Source of the DNA: Streptomyces albus subsp. albus
GTDB taxonomy: Bacteria; Actinomycetota; Actinomycetes; Streptomycetales; Streptomycetaceae
DNA: 64,000 nt
Direction: 5' to 3'
Assembly: GCF_000725885.1 (NCBI RefSeq)
Contig: NZ_JODR01000008.1
Coordinates: 248,001 to 312,000, forward strand
In this document: positions 50,235 to 60,675 of the stretch, piece after piece
Position numbering within the stretch: position 1 is the stretch's first letter
Layout: the number at the start of each line of letters is the position of its first letter
The notes under the pieces: generated by a model
What the model saw: only the letters and a program-made list of their open reading frames with translations
Databases searched by the model: none
Told to the model about the DNA's origin: nothing
Position numbers and translations under genes: made by a program

Positions 50235-51071
50235 ATGGCGAACTACACCGCCGCCGACGTCAAGAAGCTCCGGGAGCTGACCGGCGCCGGCATGATGGAC
50301 TGCAAGAAGGCGCTGGACGAGGCCGAGGGCAACGTCGACAAGGCCGTCGAGGTCCTGCGCGTCAAGGGCCAGAAGGGCGTCGCCAAGCGCGAGAGCCGTA
50401 CCGCCGAGAACGGTGCGATCATCGCCCGTATCGCCGACGACAGCACCGCCGGTGTGCTGGTCGAGCTGAAGTGCGAGACGGACTTCGTAGCCAAGGGTGA
50501 GAAGTTCATCGCCGTCGCCGAGGCCATCGCCGCGCACGTCGAGGCCACCTCCCCGGCCGACATCGAGGCGCTGCTCGCCTCCGAGATCGAGTCCGGCAAG
50601 ACCGTCCAGGCGTACGTCGACGAGGCCAACGCCACCCTCGGCGAGAAGATCGTGCTGGACCGCTTCGCGCAGTTCTCCGGCGCCTACGTGGGCTCCTACC
50701 TGCACCGCACCAGCCCGGACCTGCCGCCGCAGGTCGGCGTGCTCGTCGAGCTGGACTCGGCCAACGCGGACATCGCCAAGGACGTCGCGCAGCACATCGC
50801 CGCCTTCTCGCCGGCCTACCTGAGCCGCGAGGACGTCCCGGCCGAGACCGTCGCCAACGAGCGCCGCATCGCCGAGGAGACCGCGCGCGAGGAGGGCAAG
50901 CCGGAGCAGGCCCTCCCGAAGATCATCGAGGGTCGCGTCAACGGCTTCTTCAAGGAGAACACCCTCCTCGACCAGCCGTTCGCCAAGGACAACAAGAAGT
51001 CCGTCCAGAAGGTGCTGGAGGAGGCCGGCGTTTCGCTGAAGCGCTTCGCCCGCTTCCGCGTCGGCGCCTGA
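50235..51071 (+). CDS. tsf: Translation elongation factor Ts
   Basis: 278 aa nucleotide-exchange factor for EF-Tu. UBA-like N terminus [20 protein letters not shown], core signature [20 protein letters not shown], dimerisation region, and C-terminal [22 protein letters not shown]. Normal actinobacterial length. Downstream to pyrH is a leader with a 10-bp dyad at 51100-51109 and 51143-51152. Confidence 0.97.
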   Translation: MANYTAADVKKLRELTGAGMMDCKKALDEAEGNVDKAVEVLRVKGQKGVAKRESRTAENGAIIARIADDSTAGVLVELKCETDFVAKGEKFIAVAEAIAAHVEATSPADIEALLASEIESGKTVQAYVDEANATLGEKIVLDRFAQFSGAYVGSYLHRTSPDLPPQVGVLVELDSANADIAKDVAQHIAAFSPAYLSREDVPAETVANERRIAEETAREEGKPEQALPKIIEGRVNGFFKENTLLDQPFAKDNKKSVQKVLEEAGVSLKRFARFRVGA

Positions 51072-51268
51072 GGGCCCCGGTCCTGACGTATCCCGCAGGC
51101 CGGTTCCGTCGCGCGTGCGTTCCGGGCACACCGGGCACACGCACGGAACCGGCACGGGCCCGATAAGGTCGGGCACAGGGCAGTTGTGACGAGGAGGCCA
51201 TTGCCGCAGAGGGAACCGCGAGGGTCCGACGGCAGTGGCCTCTTTCGTATGTGCACGAGGAGATCTCC

Positions 51269-52024
51269 ATGACCAGCAATGACACCGGCAAAGACAGGCA
51301 CGGCCGTCGGCGCTTCCTGCTCAAGCTCTCCGGGGAGGCGTTCGCCGGCGGCGGCGGACTCGGTGTCGACCCCGACGTCGTGCACAAGGTGGCACGGGAG
51401 ATCGCCTCGGTCGTCCGCGACGGCGCCGAGATCGCCGTCGTCATCGGCGGCGGCAACTTCTTCCGCGGTGCCGAACTCCAGCAGCGCGGCATGGACCGGG
51501 CCCGCTCCGACTACATGGGCATGCTCGGTACGGTCATGAACTGCCTCGCCCTCCAGGACTTCCTGGAGAAGGAGGGCATCGAGACGCGCGTGCAGACCGC
51601 CATCACCATGGGGCAGGTCGCCGAGCCCTACATCCCGCTGCGCGCCGTGCGGCACCTGGAGAAGGGCCGCGTCGTGATCTTCGGCGCCGGTATGGGCATG
51701 CCGTACTTCTCCACCGACACCACCGCGGCCCAGCGTGCGCTGGAGATCAACGCCGAGGTGATGCTGATGGGGAAGAACGGCGTGGACGGCGTCTACGACT
51801 CCGACCCCCGGACCAACCCGGCCGCGGTGAAGTTCGACGCGCTGGAGTACGGCGAGGTCATCACCCGCGACCTGAAGGTCGCCGACATGACCGCGATCAC
51901 CCTCTGCCGTGACAACAAGCTGCCGATCCTCGTCTTCGAGCTGCTTGCCGAAGGCAATATCGCCCGCGCGGTCAAGGGTGAGAAGATCGGCACTCTGGTG
52001 AGCAACCAGGGCACCAGGGTCTGA
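51269..52024 (+). CDS. pyrH: UMP kinase
   Basis: Hexameric kinase converting UMP to UDP. 251 aa. Amino-acid-kinase fold: [77 protein letters not shown] 51269 follows GAGGAGA by 5 bases; a GTG at 51251 is in frame but has no ribosome binding site. pyrH-frr-cdsA follow in one direction. Confidence 0.95.
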   Translation: MTSNDTGKDRHGRRRFLLKLSGEAFAGGGGLGVDPDVVHKVAREIASVVRDGAEIAVVIGGGNFFRGAELQQRGMDRARSDYMGMLGTVMNCLALQDFLEKEGIETRVQTAITMGQVAEPYIPLRAVRHLEKGRVVIFGAGMGMPYFSTDTTAAQRALEINAEVMLMGKNGVDGVYDSDPRTNPAAVKFDALEYGEVITRDLKVADMTAITLCRDNKLPILVFELLAEGNIARAVKGEKIGTLVSNQGTRV

Positions 52025-52273
52025 CCGGCCGCGCCGGCGTCCCCCACCGGTCCGGCGGCCCGTGCACCGGACCCGCGGGGCCGGAGCACCCGGGGCGCCG
52101 CCGGCAACACCGGGGCGCCGGAACGGCCCGGTACGGGGATGGACAACGGCCTGCCGGTCGTACACCGTGCAGGCATCAGGGCACTGCGGGGGCCGGGGCG
52201 GCCCGCGGGGCGGCCGTCACCTCACAGCCCCGGACGAAGCAGTCAGGCTCATTCACCGAACCAGGAGCACGTG

Positions 52274-52831
52274 GTGATCGAAGAGACCCTCCTCGAAGCC
52301 GAGGAAAAGATGGAGAAGGCGGTCGTCGTCGCCAAGGAGGACTTCGCCGCGATCCGCACCGGCCGTGCGCACCCGGCGATGTTCAACAAGATCTTGGCGG
52401 AGTACTACGGCACGATGACGCCGATCAACCAGCTGGCGTCCTTCTCCGTACCGGAGCCCCGAATGGCCGTGGTGACTCCGTTCGACAAGAGCTCGCTGCG
52501 CAACATCGAGCAGGCCATCCGCGACTCGGATCTGGGCGTCAACCCCTCGAACGACGGCAATATCATCCGGGTGACGTTCCCCGAGCTGACGGAGGAGCGC
52601 CGCCGCGAGTACATCAAGGTCGCCAAGAACAAGGGCGAGGACGCCAAGATCTCGATCCGCAGCGTCCGCCGCAAGGCCAAGGAGGCCATCGACAAGGCCG
52701 TCAAGGACGGCGAGGTCGGTGAGGACGAGGGCCGCAGGGGCGAGAAGGAGCTCGACGACACCACCGCCAAGTACGTGGCGCAGGTGGACGAGCTGCTCAA
52801 GCACAAGGAGGCCGAGCTGCTCGAAGTCTGA
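52274..52831 (+). CDS. frr: Ribosome recycling factor
   Basis: 185 aa. Splits post-termination ribosomes with [63 protein letters not shown] and [20 protein letters not shown] are diagnostic. GTG 52274 chosen because AGGAG lies six bases upstream. The 249-base leader after pyrH is gene-free. Confidence 0.97.
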   Translation: MIEETLLEAEEKMEKAVVVAKEDFAAIRTGRAHPAMFNKILAEYYGTMTPINQLASFSVPEPRMAVVTPFDKSSLRNIEQAIRDSDLGVNPSNDGNIIRVTFPELTEERRREYIKVAKNKGEDAKISIRSVRRKAKEAIDKAVKDGEVGEDEGRRGEKELDDTTAKYVAQVDELLKHKEAELLEV

Positions 52832-52870
52832 GGTCACCGTCTCAAGGTCCGAGGTCGAAGGCTGCTATCT

Positions 52871-54091
52871 GTGAACGACTCATCCTGGGGAGCGCCGCAA
52901 CCGCACACCGGGTACCGGGGCACCGGCGATCAGGTGCCCTCCGCCCCCACGGCGATGCCCCGCCCGGGCGATGGTCACCTCCCCGCCCACGACGTGAGCG
53001 CCCCTGTGCACGACGTGGGCGGTGATGCGGCGCAGACTCGGCGTATGCCCACCGTGTCCGACCCCCAGGGCTCCGGGGACCAGAACGGCCGCTCCGGCCC
53101 TTCCGACGGTCCCGGCGACCCTGCCCGCCCCGGCCGTCCGGGCCTGCACGGCTCCGCGTACGGTGCCGCCGGCGGTCCCGCGCCGCACGGCAGGCAGGAG
53201 CCGCCCCAGGGACCGCAGCAGCAGTCGCAGGATGCCTCAGCACCCGCCCCCGCGCCCGCCGCGGGGGAGGGCAAAAAGCGCGCGGGGCGGGATCTGCGCG
53301 CCGCCATAGGGGTCGGCCTCGTCCTCGGCGTGGTCGTCCTGGCCTCGCTCTTCCTGTACAAGCCCGTCTTCCTCGGCGTCATCGTGGTGGCGGTCGCCGT
53401 CGGCCTGTGGGAGCTGACCAGCCGGCTGAAGGAGCGCAAGGGCATCCGCGCCCCTCTGGTGCCGCTCGCGCTCGGTGGCGCCGCCATGACGATCGCCGGG
53501 TATCTGCGGGGGGCCGAGGGGGCCTGGATCGCCATGGCCCTCACCGCGCTCGCGGTCCTGGTGTGGCGTATGGCGCAGCCACCCTCGGACTATCTGCGCG
53601 ATGTGACAGCCGGCCTGTTCGCCGCTTTCTACGTGCCGTTCCTCGCCACTTTCGTTGCGCTCATGCTCGCCGCCGACGACGGGCCCAGGCGGGTGCTGAC
53701 CTTCCTCATCCTCACCGTCGTGAGCGATACCGGCGCCTACGCGGTGGGCTGGCGCTTCGGCAAGCGGAAGCTGGCGCCCCGGATCAGCCCCGGCAAGACC
53801 CGGGAGGGGCTGATCGGCGCGGTGGCGTTCGCCATGGCGGCGGGCGCGCTGTGCACCCAGTTCCTCATCGACGGCGGCAGCTGGTGGCAGGGCCTGCTGC
53901 TGGGCCTGGCCGTCGCCCTCAGTGCCACGCTGGGCGACCTGGGCGAGTCCATGATCAAACGCGATCTGGGCATCAAGGACATGGGCACCATGCTGCCCGG
54001 CCACGGCGGCATCATGGACCGCCTCGACTCCCTGCTGCCGACCGCACCTGTCGTCTGGCTGCTCCTGGTGGTCTTCGTCGGGGCGGGCTGA
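52871..54091 (+). CDS. cdsA: Phosphatidate cytidylyltransferase (CDP-diglyceride synthase)
   Basis: Makes CDP-diacylglycerol for membrane phospholipids. 406 aa. The first 140 residues are Pro/Gly/Gln-rich cytoplasmic sequence, much longer than in E. coli. Then about eight membrane segments and the family signature [20 protein letters not shown] ... [14 protein letters not shown] near the C terminus, carrying the Mg-binding aspartates. GTG start with weak ribosome binding site, 39 bases after frr. Confidence 0.94.
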   Translation: MNDSSWGAPQPHTGYRGTGDQVPSAPTAMPRPGDGHLPAHDVSAPVHDVGGDAAQTRRMPTVSDPQGSGDQNGRSGPSDGPGDPARPGRPGLHGSAYGAAGGPAPHGRQEPPQGPQQQSQDASAPAPAPAAGEGKKRAGRDLRAAIGVGLVLGVVVLASLFLYKPVFLGVIVVAVAVGLWELTSRLKERKGIRAPLVPLALGGAAMTIAGYLRGAEGAWIAMALTALAVLVWRMAQPPSDYLRDVTAGLFAAFYVPFLATFVALMLAADDGPRRVLTFLILTVVSDTGAYAVGWRFGKRKLAPRISPGKTREGLIGAVAFAMAAGALCTQFLIDGGSWWQGLLLGLAVALSATLGDLGESMIKRDLGIKDMGTMLPGHGGIMDRLDSLLPTAPVVWLLLVVFVGAG

Positions 54092-54158
54092 CCCCGGTCC
54101 GCCTGGCCGGGCCGTACCGGACCGGGCTCCCTCGCGCGTCTGCGACACTGGGAGGGTT

Positions 54159-55265
54159 ATGCCTGCACCCGGAGAACTCACGTTCGTCGCACCGCGCGGA
54201 GCCAAGAAGCCGCCGCGGCATCTTGCCGACCTCACTCCCGAGCAGCGGCGGGAGGCCGTCGCTGCCGCCGGGGAGAAGCCGTTCCGCGCCAAGCAGCTCT
54301 CGCAGCACTACTTCGCGCGGCTGGAGCACCGTCCCGAGCAGTGGACGGACATCCCCGCCGCGTCCCGCGAGAAGCTGGCCGCCGAGCTGCTGCCCGACCT
54401 GATGAGCGTGGTGCGGCACATCAGCTGTGACGACGACGCCACCCGCAAGACCCTGTGGCGGCTGCACGACGGGACGCTGGTGGAGTCCGTGCTGATGCGC
54501 TACCCGGACCGGGTGACCATGTGCATCAGCTCCCAGGCGGGCTGCGGCATGAACTGCCCGTTCTGCGCCACCGGGCAGGCGGGGCTCGACCGGAACCTGT
54601 CCACCGCCGAGATCGTGCACCAGATCGTCGACGGTATGCGCGCGCTGCGTGACGGCGAGGTTCCCGGGGGTCCGGCCCGGCTGTCCAACATCGTCTTCAT
54701 GGGCATGGGCGAGCCGCTGGCCAACTACAACCGCGTCGTCGGAGCGATCCGCCGGCTGACCGATCCGGAGCCGGACGGACTGGGGCTTTCCCAGCGCGGG
54801 ATCACCGTCTCCACCGTCGGTCTGGTGCCGGCCATGCTGCGCTTCGCCGACGAGGGCTTCAAGTGCCGGCTGGCCGTCTCGCTGCACGCTCCGGACGACG
54901 AGCTGCGCGACACCCTGGTGCCGGTCAACACCCGCTGGAAGGTGCGGGAGGTGCTGGACGCGGCCTGGGAGTACGCGGCCAAGTCCGGGCGCCGCGTCTC
55001 CATCGAGTACGCGCTGATCAAGGACATCAACGATCAGGCGTGGCGGGCCGACCTGCTGGGCCGGCTGCTGAAGGGCAAGCGGGTGCACGTCAACCTCATC
55101 CCGCTGAATCCGACTCCCGGCTCCAAGTGGACCGCGTCCCGTCCGGAGGACGAGGCGGAGTTCGTCAGGACGCTGGAACTGCACGGTGTACCGGTGACCG
55201 TACGGGACACCCGGGGCCAGGAGATCGACGGAGCGTGCGGGCAGCTCGCGGCCACCGAACGCTGA
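54159..55265 (+). CDS. rlmN: 23S rRNA (adenine2503-C2)-methyltransferase
   Basis: Radical SAM enzyme that methylates 23S rRNA A2503 and tRNA A37. 368 aa. Cluster motif [12 protein letters not shown] (CxxxCxxC), [19 protein letters not shown], the catalytic C-terminal cysteine in EIDGACGQL and a second catalytic cysteine in [15 protein letters not shown] context. GGGAGGG lies three bases before the ATG. A hairpin and the thi riboswitch follow. Confidence 0.95.
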   Translation: MPAPGELTFVAPRGAKKPPRHLADLTPEQRREAVAAAGEKPFRAKQLSQHYFARLEHRPEQWTDIPAASREKLAAELLPDLMSVVRHISCDDDATRKTLWRLHDGTLVESVLMRYPDRVTMCISSQAGCGMNCPFCATGQAGLDRNLSTAEIVHQIVDGMRALRDGEVPGGPARLSNIVFMGMGEPLANYNRVVGAIRRLTDPEPDGLGLSQRGITVSTVGLVPAMLRFADEGFKCRLAVSLHAPDDELRDTLVPVNTRWKVREVLDAAWEYAAKSGRRVSIEYALIKDINDQAWRADLLGRLLKGKRVHVNLIPLNPTPGSKWTASRPEDEAEFVRTLELHGVPVTVRDTRGQEIDGACGQLAATER

Positions 55266-55288
55266 TGCCTGACTGATAGTGTTCGAAC

Positions 55289-55308
55289 GGGCCGTGTCCG
55301 CACGGCCC
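55289..55308 (+). terminator. Hairpin after rlmN, before the riboswitch
   Basis: Perfect 8-bp stem GGGCCGTG / CACGGCCC with a TCCG loop, 24 bases after the stop. A TAGTGT at 55277-55282 just before it could be a -10 element for the thi transcript. Confidence 0.5.
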
Positions 55309-55323
55309 CCACAACCGAACAGC

Positions 55324-55420
55324 CGACAGGGGAGCGCCCACAGCGCTGAGAGTGCGGCCGTACGTCCGTGCGCGCCGCAGACCCTCGAACCTCGCCCGGG
55401 TCATGCCGGGTAGGAAGTCG
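55324..55420 (+). promoter_or_regulatory. TPP riboswitch (THI element)
   Basis: Contains the conserved CTGAGA at 55346-55351, GACCCTCGAACCT at 55380-55392 and the CCGGGTCATGCCGGG region at 55396-55410, ending AGGAAGTCG. The outer P1 pairs CGAC (55324-55327) with GTCG (55417-55420). The AGGAAG Shine-Dalgarno lies inside the 3' side, so TPP binding should hide it: translational repression of the thiamine uptake operon. Confidence 0.93.
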
Positions 55421-55428
55421 ATGCACTG

Positions 55429-56505
55429 ATGAACACGAATGTGCGGCGCGCTGCTGCCGCCACCACCGCCGTCCTCGCCCTCGCCGTTCTCGCCACCGCC
55501 TGCGGCGGACCGGGCGGGGACGACGACGCCAAGACCGTCACCCTCGTCACCCACGACTCCTTCGCCGCGTCGAAGTCGGTCCTCGCGGACTTCACCGAGA
55601 AGACCGGCTACAAGGTCAAGGTGCTGCGCGGCGGTGACGCGGGTGCCGCCGTCAACCAGGCGGTGCTCAACAAGGACAACCCGCAGGGCGATGTCTTCTT
55701 CGGGGTGGACAACACCCTCCTCTCCCGCCCTCTCGGCAAGGGCGTCTTCGCGCCCTACCGGGCCAAGGGGCTGGACAAGGTGCCCGCCGGGCTCCAGCCC
55801 GATTCCGGCAAGCACCGCGTCACCCCCGTCGACACGGGCAGTGTGTGTGTCAACTACGACCGCAAGTGGTTCGCCGACAAGAAGCTGGACCCGCCCCGCA
55901 CCCTGGCGGATCTGACCAAGCCCCGCTACAAGAACTTGCTCGTGACCGAGGACGCGGCCAACTCCTCGCCGGGGCTGGCGTTCGTCCTGGCCACCGTCGC
56001 CGAGTACGGCGAGGCGGGCTGGCAGGGCTACTGGAAGAAGCTGCGCGCCAACGGTGTCGAGGTTGTCGACAGCTGGGAGCAGGCCTACCAGGACCGCTTC
56101 ACCGGCTCCCGCGCGGGCAAGGGCCAGGGCGACAAGCCACTCGTGGTCTCCTACGCCTCCAGCCCGCCCGTGGAGGTACTGGGCGACAAGCACCCCCCGA
56201 AGCAGGCACCGACCGGCGTCGCCAAGGGCACATGCTTCCAGCAGACCGAGTACGCCGGACTGCTCAGCGGCGCCCGGAACACCAAGGGCGGCAAGGCCCT
56301 GCTGGACTTCCTGCTCAGCAAGCGGTTCCAGGAGGACCTGCCGCTCCAGATGTTCGTCGACCCGGTCCGCGAGGACGCGAAGCTGCCGCGGCTGTTCACC
56401 GAGTATGGCGAGACCGTCGACAACCCCCGCACGCTGGCGCCGAAGAAGATCGCCGACAACCGTGAGCGCTGGATCAAGACGTGGACCTCGCTCGCCGTGA
56501 AGTGA
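55429..56505 (+). CDS. thiB: Thiamine ABC transporter substrate-binding lipoprotein
   Basis: 358 aa. Lipoprotein signal with LATAC lipobox, Cys25 being lipidated. Mature protein resembles ThiB: VTLVTHDSFAASKSVLADFT, GDVFFGVDNTLLSRPLGKG, VDTGSVCVNYDRKWF and SYASSPPVEVLGD. Captures thiamine (or its phosphates) outside the membrane and delivers it to ThiP. The TPP riboswitch directly upstream supports the assignment. Stop overlaps thiP (GTGA). Confidence 0.92.
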   Translation: MNTNVRRAAAATTAVLALAVLATACGGPGGDDDAKTVTLVTHDSFAASKSVLADFTEKTGYKVKVLRGGDAGAAVNQAVLNKDNPQGDVFFGVDNTLLSRPLGKGVFAPYRAKGLDKVPAGLQPDSGKHRVTPVDTGSVCVNYDRKWFADKKLDPPRTLADLTKPRYKNLLVTEDAANSSPGLAFVLATVAEYGEAGWQGYWKKLRANGVEVVDSWEQAYQDRFTGSRAGKGQGDKPLVVSYASSPPVEVLGDKHPPKQAPTGVAKGTCFQQTEYAGLLSGARNTKGGKALLDFLLSKRFQEDLPLQMFVDPVREDAKLPRLFTEYGETVDNPRTLAPKKIADNRERWIKTWTSLAVK

Positions 56506-58232
56506 CCGCCTCACCGGCCGCGCCCCCGGTCGGCACCCGGGCCCGTGCGGGGACGCGCGGGCCCTGGGTGCGGCTGGCGCTGATGGGCGTACCGATGGCG
56601 TTCTTCGCCGTCTTCTTCGGTTACCCCGTGCTCGCCATCGTGAGCCGGGGGCTGCGCGCCGGCGGGCACTGGCACCTCGACCGCATCGGGCAGGTGGCCG
56701 GCGACCCGGACATCCTCCAGGTGCTGTGGTTCACCGTCTGGCAGGCCGCCGCCTCCACGGCCCTCACCCTCGCGCTGGCACTGCCCGGCGCATGGGTGTT
56801 CGCCCGGCTCGACTTCCCCGGCAAGCGTCTGCTGCGCGCCCTGGTGACGGTTCCGTTCGTGCTGCCGACGGTCGTCGTCGGCTCGGCGTTCCTCGCACTG
56901 GCCGGACGCGGAGGGGTGCTGGACGAGTGGTTCGGGGTGCGGCTGGACACCAGCGTGTGGGCCATCCTGCTGGCGCACGTCCTGCTCAACTACTCCGTCG
57001 TCATCCGCACAGTGGGCGGTTTCTGGTCCCAGCTGGACCCCCGCCAGGAGGAGGCCGCCAGGATGCTGGGGGCCGGGCGCCTCACGGCGTGGCGGCGCGT
57101 CACCCTGCCCGCGCTGGCCCCGTCCGTGGGAGCTGCGGCGCTGATCGTCTTCCTGTTCACCTTCACCAGCTTCGGTGTCATCCAGGTGCTCGGCCGGCCC
57201 CGCTTCGCCACGCTGGAGGTGGAGATCTACCGCCAGACCGCCACCTTGCTGGACCTGCCGACAGCCGCCGTGCTGACGCTCATCCAGTTCGCCGCCGTCG
57301 CCGCGCTGTTGTCGGTGCACGCCTGGTCGTTGCGGAAACGGGAGACGGCACTGCGGCTGGTCCCCGCCGAGCAGACCGCGCACCGTCCTGCGGGGGCGGG
57401 CCAGTGGGCGGTTCTGTCCGCCGTTCTGGTGACAATCTGCGTACTGACCGTTCTGCCGCTCGCGGTCCTGGTGCTGCGCGCTTTCGACGGACCGGACGGA
57501 TTCGGGCTCGCCCATTTCCGCGCACTGTCGGGACAGTCCGACAGTGCCACGTTCACCGTCGCCCCGGTGGAGGCCGTCGGCAACTCCCTGGCGTACGCGT
57601 CCGTGGCGACGGGCATCGCCCTGCTGGTGGGCGGCCTGGCCGCAGCGGCGCTGACGGTACGGTCCCGTCCGCGGCCCGGCGCCGGACGGGGCCCACGGGC
57701 CGCCGACCGGCTGGTGCGGGGTTTCGACGCGCTGCTGATGCTGCCGCTGGGCACCTCCGCCGTCACCGTCGGGTTCGGCTTCCTGATCGCCCTGGACGAG
57801 CCCCCGCTGGATCTGCGGTCGAGCTGGATCCTGGTGCCGCTCGCCCAGGCGCTGGTGGGTGTGCCGTTCGTCATCCGCACCATGCTGCCGGTGCTCCGGG
57901 CCGTGGACACCCGGCTGCGGGAGGCCGCCGCCGTACTGGGAGCCTCGCCGCTGCGCGCCTGGCGGGAGGTGGACTTCCCGCTGGTGCGGCGGGCGCTGCT
58001 GGTGGCCGCCGGGTTCGCGTTCGCCGTCTCGCTGGGTGAGTTCGGGGCCACCGTGTTCATCGCCCGCCCCGACAGTCCGACCCTGCCGGTGGCCGTCGCC
58101 CGCATGCTGGGCCGCGCCGGGGAGTCCAACTACGGCCAGGCGATGGCGCTCAGCACACTGCTGATGCTCGTGTGCGCGGGAGTCCTCTTCGCACTCGAAC
58201 GTGTGAGAACCGACAGCCAGGGGGAGTTCTGA
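56502..58232 (+). CDS. thiP: Thiamine ABC transporter permease, fused two-domain
   Basis: 576 aa with about 12 membrane segments and two BPD transporter domains in one chain. Each has an EAA-type loop that contacts the ATPase: EEAARMLGAGRLTAWRRVTL in the first half and REAAAVLGASPLRAWREVDF in the second. This fused arrangement is the ThiP/FbpB form. GTG start overlaps thiB; stop overlaps thiQ (TGATG), so the three genes are translationally coupled. Confidence 0.92.
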   Translation: MTASPAAPPVGTRARAGTRGPWVRLALMGVPMAFFAVFFGYPVLAIVSRGLRAGGHWHLDRIGQVAGDPDILQVLWFTVWQAAASTALTLALALPGAWVFARLDFPGKRLLRALVTVPFVLPTVVVGSAFLALAGRGGVLDEWFGVRLDTSVWAILLAHVLLNYSVVIRTVGGFWSQLDPRQEEAARMLGAGRLTAWRRVTLPALAPSVGAAALIVFLFTFTSFGVIQVLGRPRFATLEVEIYRQTATLLDLPTAAVLTLIQFAAVAALLSVHAWSLRKRETALRLVPAEQTAHRPAGAGQWAVLSAVLVTICVLTVLPLAVLVLRAFDGPDGFGLAHFRALSGQSDSATFTVAPVEAVGNSLAYASVATGIALLVGGLAAAALTVRSRPRPGAGRGPRAADRLVRGFDALLMLPLGTSAVTVGFGFLIALDEPPLDLRSSWILVPLAQALVGVPFVIRTMLPVLRAVDTRLREAAAVLGASPLRAWREVDFPLVRRALLVAAGFAFAVSLGEFGATVFIARPDSPTLPVAVARMLGRAGESNYGQAMALSTLLMLVCAGVLFALERVRTDSQGEF

Positions 58233-59305
58233 TGCTGCGGCTGGACGGCGTGACTGTGCGGTTCGGCGAGCGGGCCGCACTGGACTCGGTCGACCTGGAG
58301 GTCGCCGAGCACGAGACGGTCTGCGTCCTGGGCCCCAGCGGCAGCGGCAAGTCCACCCTGCTGCGCGTGGTGGCCGGACTCCAGCAGCCCGACGCGGGCC
58401 GGGTCCTGCTGTCGGGGCGCGACCAGCGCGACGTACCGCCGCACAAGCGGGGCGTCGGCCTGATGTTCCAGGACCACCAGCTCTTCCCCCAGCGCGACGT
58501 GGCCGGGAACGTCTCCTTCGGGCCGCGCATGCACCGCATGGGCCGGGCCGAGACCGACCGGCGGGTCGGTGAACTGCTCGACCTGGTGGGCCTGCCCCAG
58601 GCGGGGCGGCGCGCCGTCACCGCACTGTCCGGCGGCGAACAGCAGCGGGTGGCCCTGGCCCGTGCCCTGGCGCCCGAGCCCCGGCTGCTGATGCTGGACG
58701 AGCCGCTGGGGCAGCTCGACCGCGGGCTGCGTGAACGGCTCGTCGTCGAACTGCGCGGCCTCTTCCGGCGGCTCGGTACGACAGTGCTCGCCGTCACGCA
58801 CGACCACGGTGAGGCGTTCGCCCTCGCCGACCGGGTGGTCGTCATGCGGGACGGCCGAATAGCGCAGACGGGGACACCGCTGGAGGTCTGGCAGCGGCCT
58901 GCGTCCGCGTTCGTGGCCCGTTTCCTCGGCTTCGACAACATCGTCGCCGCCACCGTGCACGGCGAGGCGGCCGACACCGTGTGGGGGAAACTGCCCGTCC
59001 CCGCCGGCACACCACAGGGACGCACACTGCTGCTGGTCCGCCCGGGCGGGGTACTGCTGCGCGCCCCGGAAGAGGGGCTGCCCTGCACCGTGGAGGCCCG
59101 CACCTTCCGTGGCGGGGACGCCTCCACGGTGACCGTGCTGCTGCGTCCGGCTGAAGGGCCCCCGCTGGAGGCCGCCTGCACACTGCGGGACGCGCCCGAG
59201 GAGGGCGCCCGGGTGGGTGCCGTTTTCGACCCCCGCGAGGTGGTGCCTCTCGACGGCGCGGACGACCAGCGGGAGGAGTCGGAGGCCGCCTCCGCCGCTG
59301 GCTGA
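58232..59305 (+). CDS. thiQ: Thiamine ABC transporter ATPase
   Basis: 357 aa. Walker A GPSGSGKST, Q-loop MFQDHQLFPQRDV, signature LSGGEQQRVALARAL, Walker B LLMLDEPLGQLDRG and H-loop VTHDHGE are all intact. The C-terminal extension (from about residue 235) is a TOBE-like domain, longer than in E. coli ThiQ. Energises thiamine import through ThiP. Only 23 bases separate it from the convergent permease gene. Confidence 0.93.
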   Translation: MLRLDGVTVRFGERAALDSVDLEVAEHETVCVLGPSGSGKSTLLRVVAGLQQPDAGRVLLSGRDQRDVPPHKRGVGLMFQDHQLFPQRDVAGNVSFGPRMHRMGRAETDRRVGELLDLVGLPQAGRRAVTALSGGEQQRVALARALAPEPRLLMLDEPLGQLDRGLRERLVVELRGLFRRLGTTVLAVTHDHGEAFALADRVVVMRDGRIAQTGTPLEVWQRPASAFVARFLGFDNIVAATVHGEAADTVWGKLPVPAGTPQGRTLLLVRPGGVLLRAPEEGLPCTVEARTFRGGDASTVTVLLRPAEGPPLEAACTLRDAPEEGARVGAVFDPREVVPLDGADDQREESEAASAAG

Positions 59306-59328
59306 CTTTCTGGGCGGGGCTGTGTCTG

Positions 59329-60675
59329 TCAGTGCGGCGGCAGCGCCGCGAGCGCGCCGGCGGGGGCCGCGAGGAGAACGAACACCGTCGTGAGGACGGC
59401 GGCCCGCAGCAACGTCACCGACCGGCGCACTCGTCGGGGCGCCCCGAGCCGGTCCAGCAGCTCGCCGAGCGGTACGTGGCTGTCCCGTACCCGGGAGCGC
59501 ACCGCCAGCCACGTCCCCACCACACAGCAGGCGACCGAGAGCGCGGCCAGAGCGGCCAGTGGCCCGGGCAGAGCGGCCTGCGCGCCGGCGAGCAGGGTCA
59601 GGGCCAGCGCTGTCGTGGCAGCCGCCACCGCGCTCAGCGCCCCCAGCGGCCGGCCGCTCCAGGAGGCTTCCCCGGCGAGGGAGCGTCCCGCCAGCAGGCG
59701 TGCGGGGCCGGGTTGCCCGTTGGTCAGCAGTCGGCCGCCCAGGGCGAGGAGGCCCGGTCCGGCCAGTACCAGTCCGCAGGCGGCCAGCAGCCAGCCCGCG
59801 GGCAGCAGGGAGGCCGCCAGCGCGTCGGCCGGGGTGTGTCCGGCTGTCATCACCGAGCCCGCGTGCGCGGCGGGGCCGGTGCCGGTCAGGGCGCGCTGGG
59901 CGGCGAGACGGGCCAGCAGCAGCCCGCAGGCGGCCAGCAGGAGCCCGGTGGCCAGTCCGGTCCGGAAGGCGGCGGAGCGGTCTTCCTGCCCCTGCGGGGC
60001 CGCGTGGGCGTCCTCGGTGGCGGCCGGCGTGGAACCGAGGACTGCGACGGGTTTCCGGAAGGGGACGGCGGGTTGCGGGACGGCGGTCGAGGCTTCCCGG
60101 GAAGCGGTGGCGCTCTCGTGGCCAGTGGCGCCGGTTTTCCGGGAGGCGGGGGCGGGCGGACGCGCCGGGGGACGGCCCTCCCTCGCACCCCAGGCGGCGG
60201 CGGTGGCGGCCAGCACCGGGGCGGCGCTCAGCAGGGTCAGTGCCGCGGGCAGGGGCAGCGACGGGCCGGGCAGCGGCAGCCCGAGAACGGCACCGGACGG
60301 CGGCACCGCGTGTGTGCCGGCCCGTACGCACACCAACAGCGTCAGAGCGCTGCCCAGCATGCACGGTGCCGCGGCGGTCCGTGCGGCCAGCAGGGCGATC
60401 CGCAGCGGGCCCAGCCCCGCTGCGGTCAGTCCGCCTCGGGCCTCGGGGGCGGGCGCCGTATCCCCGAGGGCGGCGGAGAGCCGGGCGGTGACGGCCAGCG
60501 GAACGAGGCACCAGGCCAGCCCGGAGAGGGCCCCGCCGGGATGGCCAGGGTGTTCCAGCGCGTGGGAAAGGGTGCTCAGCAGCAGCAGTCCGACGGCGGC
60601 GGAGGAGCACAGGAGCAGCAGCCGCAGCAGCAGGGCCAGCGGCGGGGCGGAGAGGGTCAGACGGAGAGTGAGCAC
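59329..60675 (-). CDS. ABC transporter permease, FtsX-like / membrane protein
   Basis: 448 aa, very Leu/Ala-rich with about 8 membrane segments and a Pro/Thr-rich loop around residues 165-220. Not a binding-protein-dependent permease; it resembles the MacB/FtsX-like permeases of exporters in being encoded with a single ATPase. GTG 60675 overlaps the ATPase stop region. No substrate can be inferred. Confidence 0.75.
   Translation of the reverse strand: MLTLRLTLSAPPLALLLRLLLLCSSAAVGLLLLSTLSHALEHPGHPGGALSGLAWCLVPLAVTARLSAALGDTAPAPEARGGLTAAGLGPLRIALLAARTAAAPCMLGSALTLLVCVRAGTHAVPPSGAVLGLPLPGPSLPLPAALTLLSAAPVLAATAAAWGAREGRPPARPPAPASRKTGATGHESATASREASTAVPQPAVPFRKPVAVLGSTPAATEDAHAAPQGQEDRSAAFRTGLATGLLLAACGLLLARLAAQRALTGTGPAAHAGSVMTAGHTPADALAASLLPAGWLLAACGLVLAGPGLLALGGRLLTNGQPGPARLLAGRSLAGEASWSGRPLGALSAVAAATTALALTLLAGAQAALPGPLAALAALSVACCVVGTWLAVRSRVRDSHVPLGELLDRLGAPRRVRRSVTLLRAAVLTTVFVLLAAPAGALAALPPH

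Noticed and set aside
58130..60610. 826-codon reverse-strand frame across thiP, thiQ and the convergent permease
   Set aside because: It is antisense to thiQ and out of frame with the permease, with Arg/Pro-rich composition.
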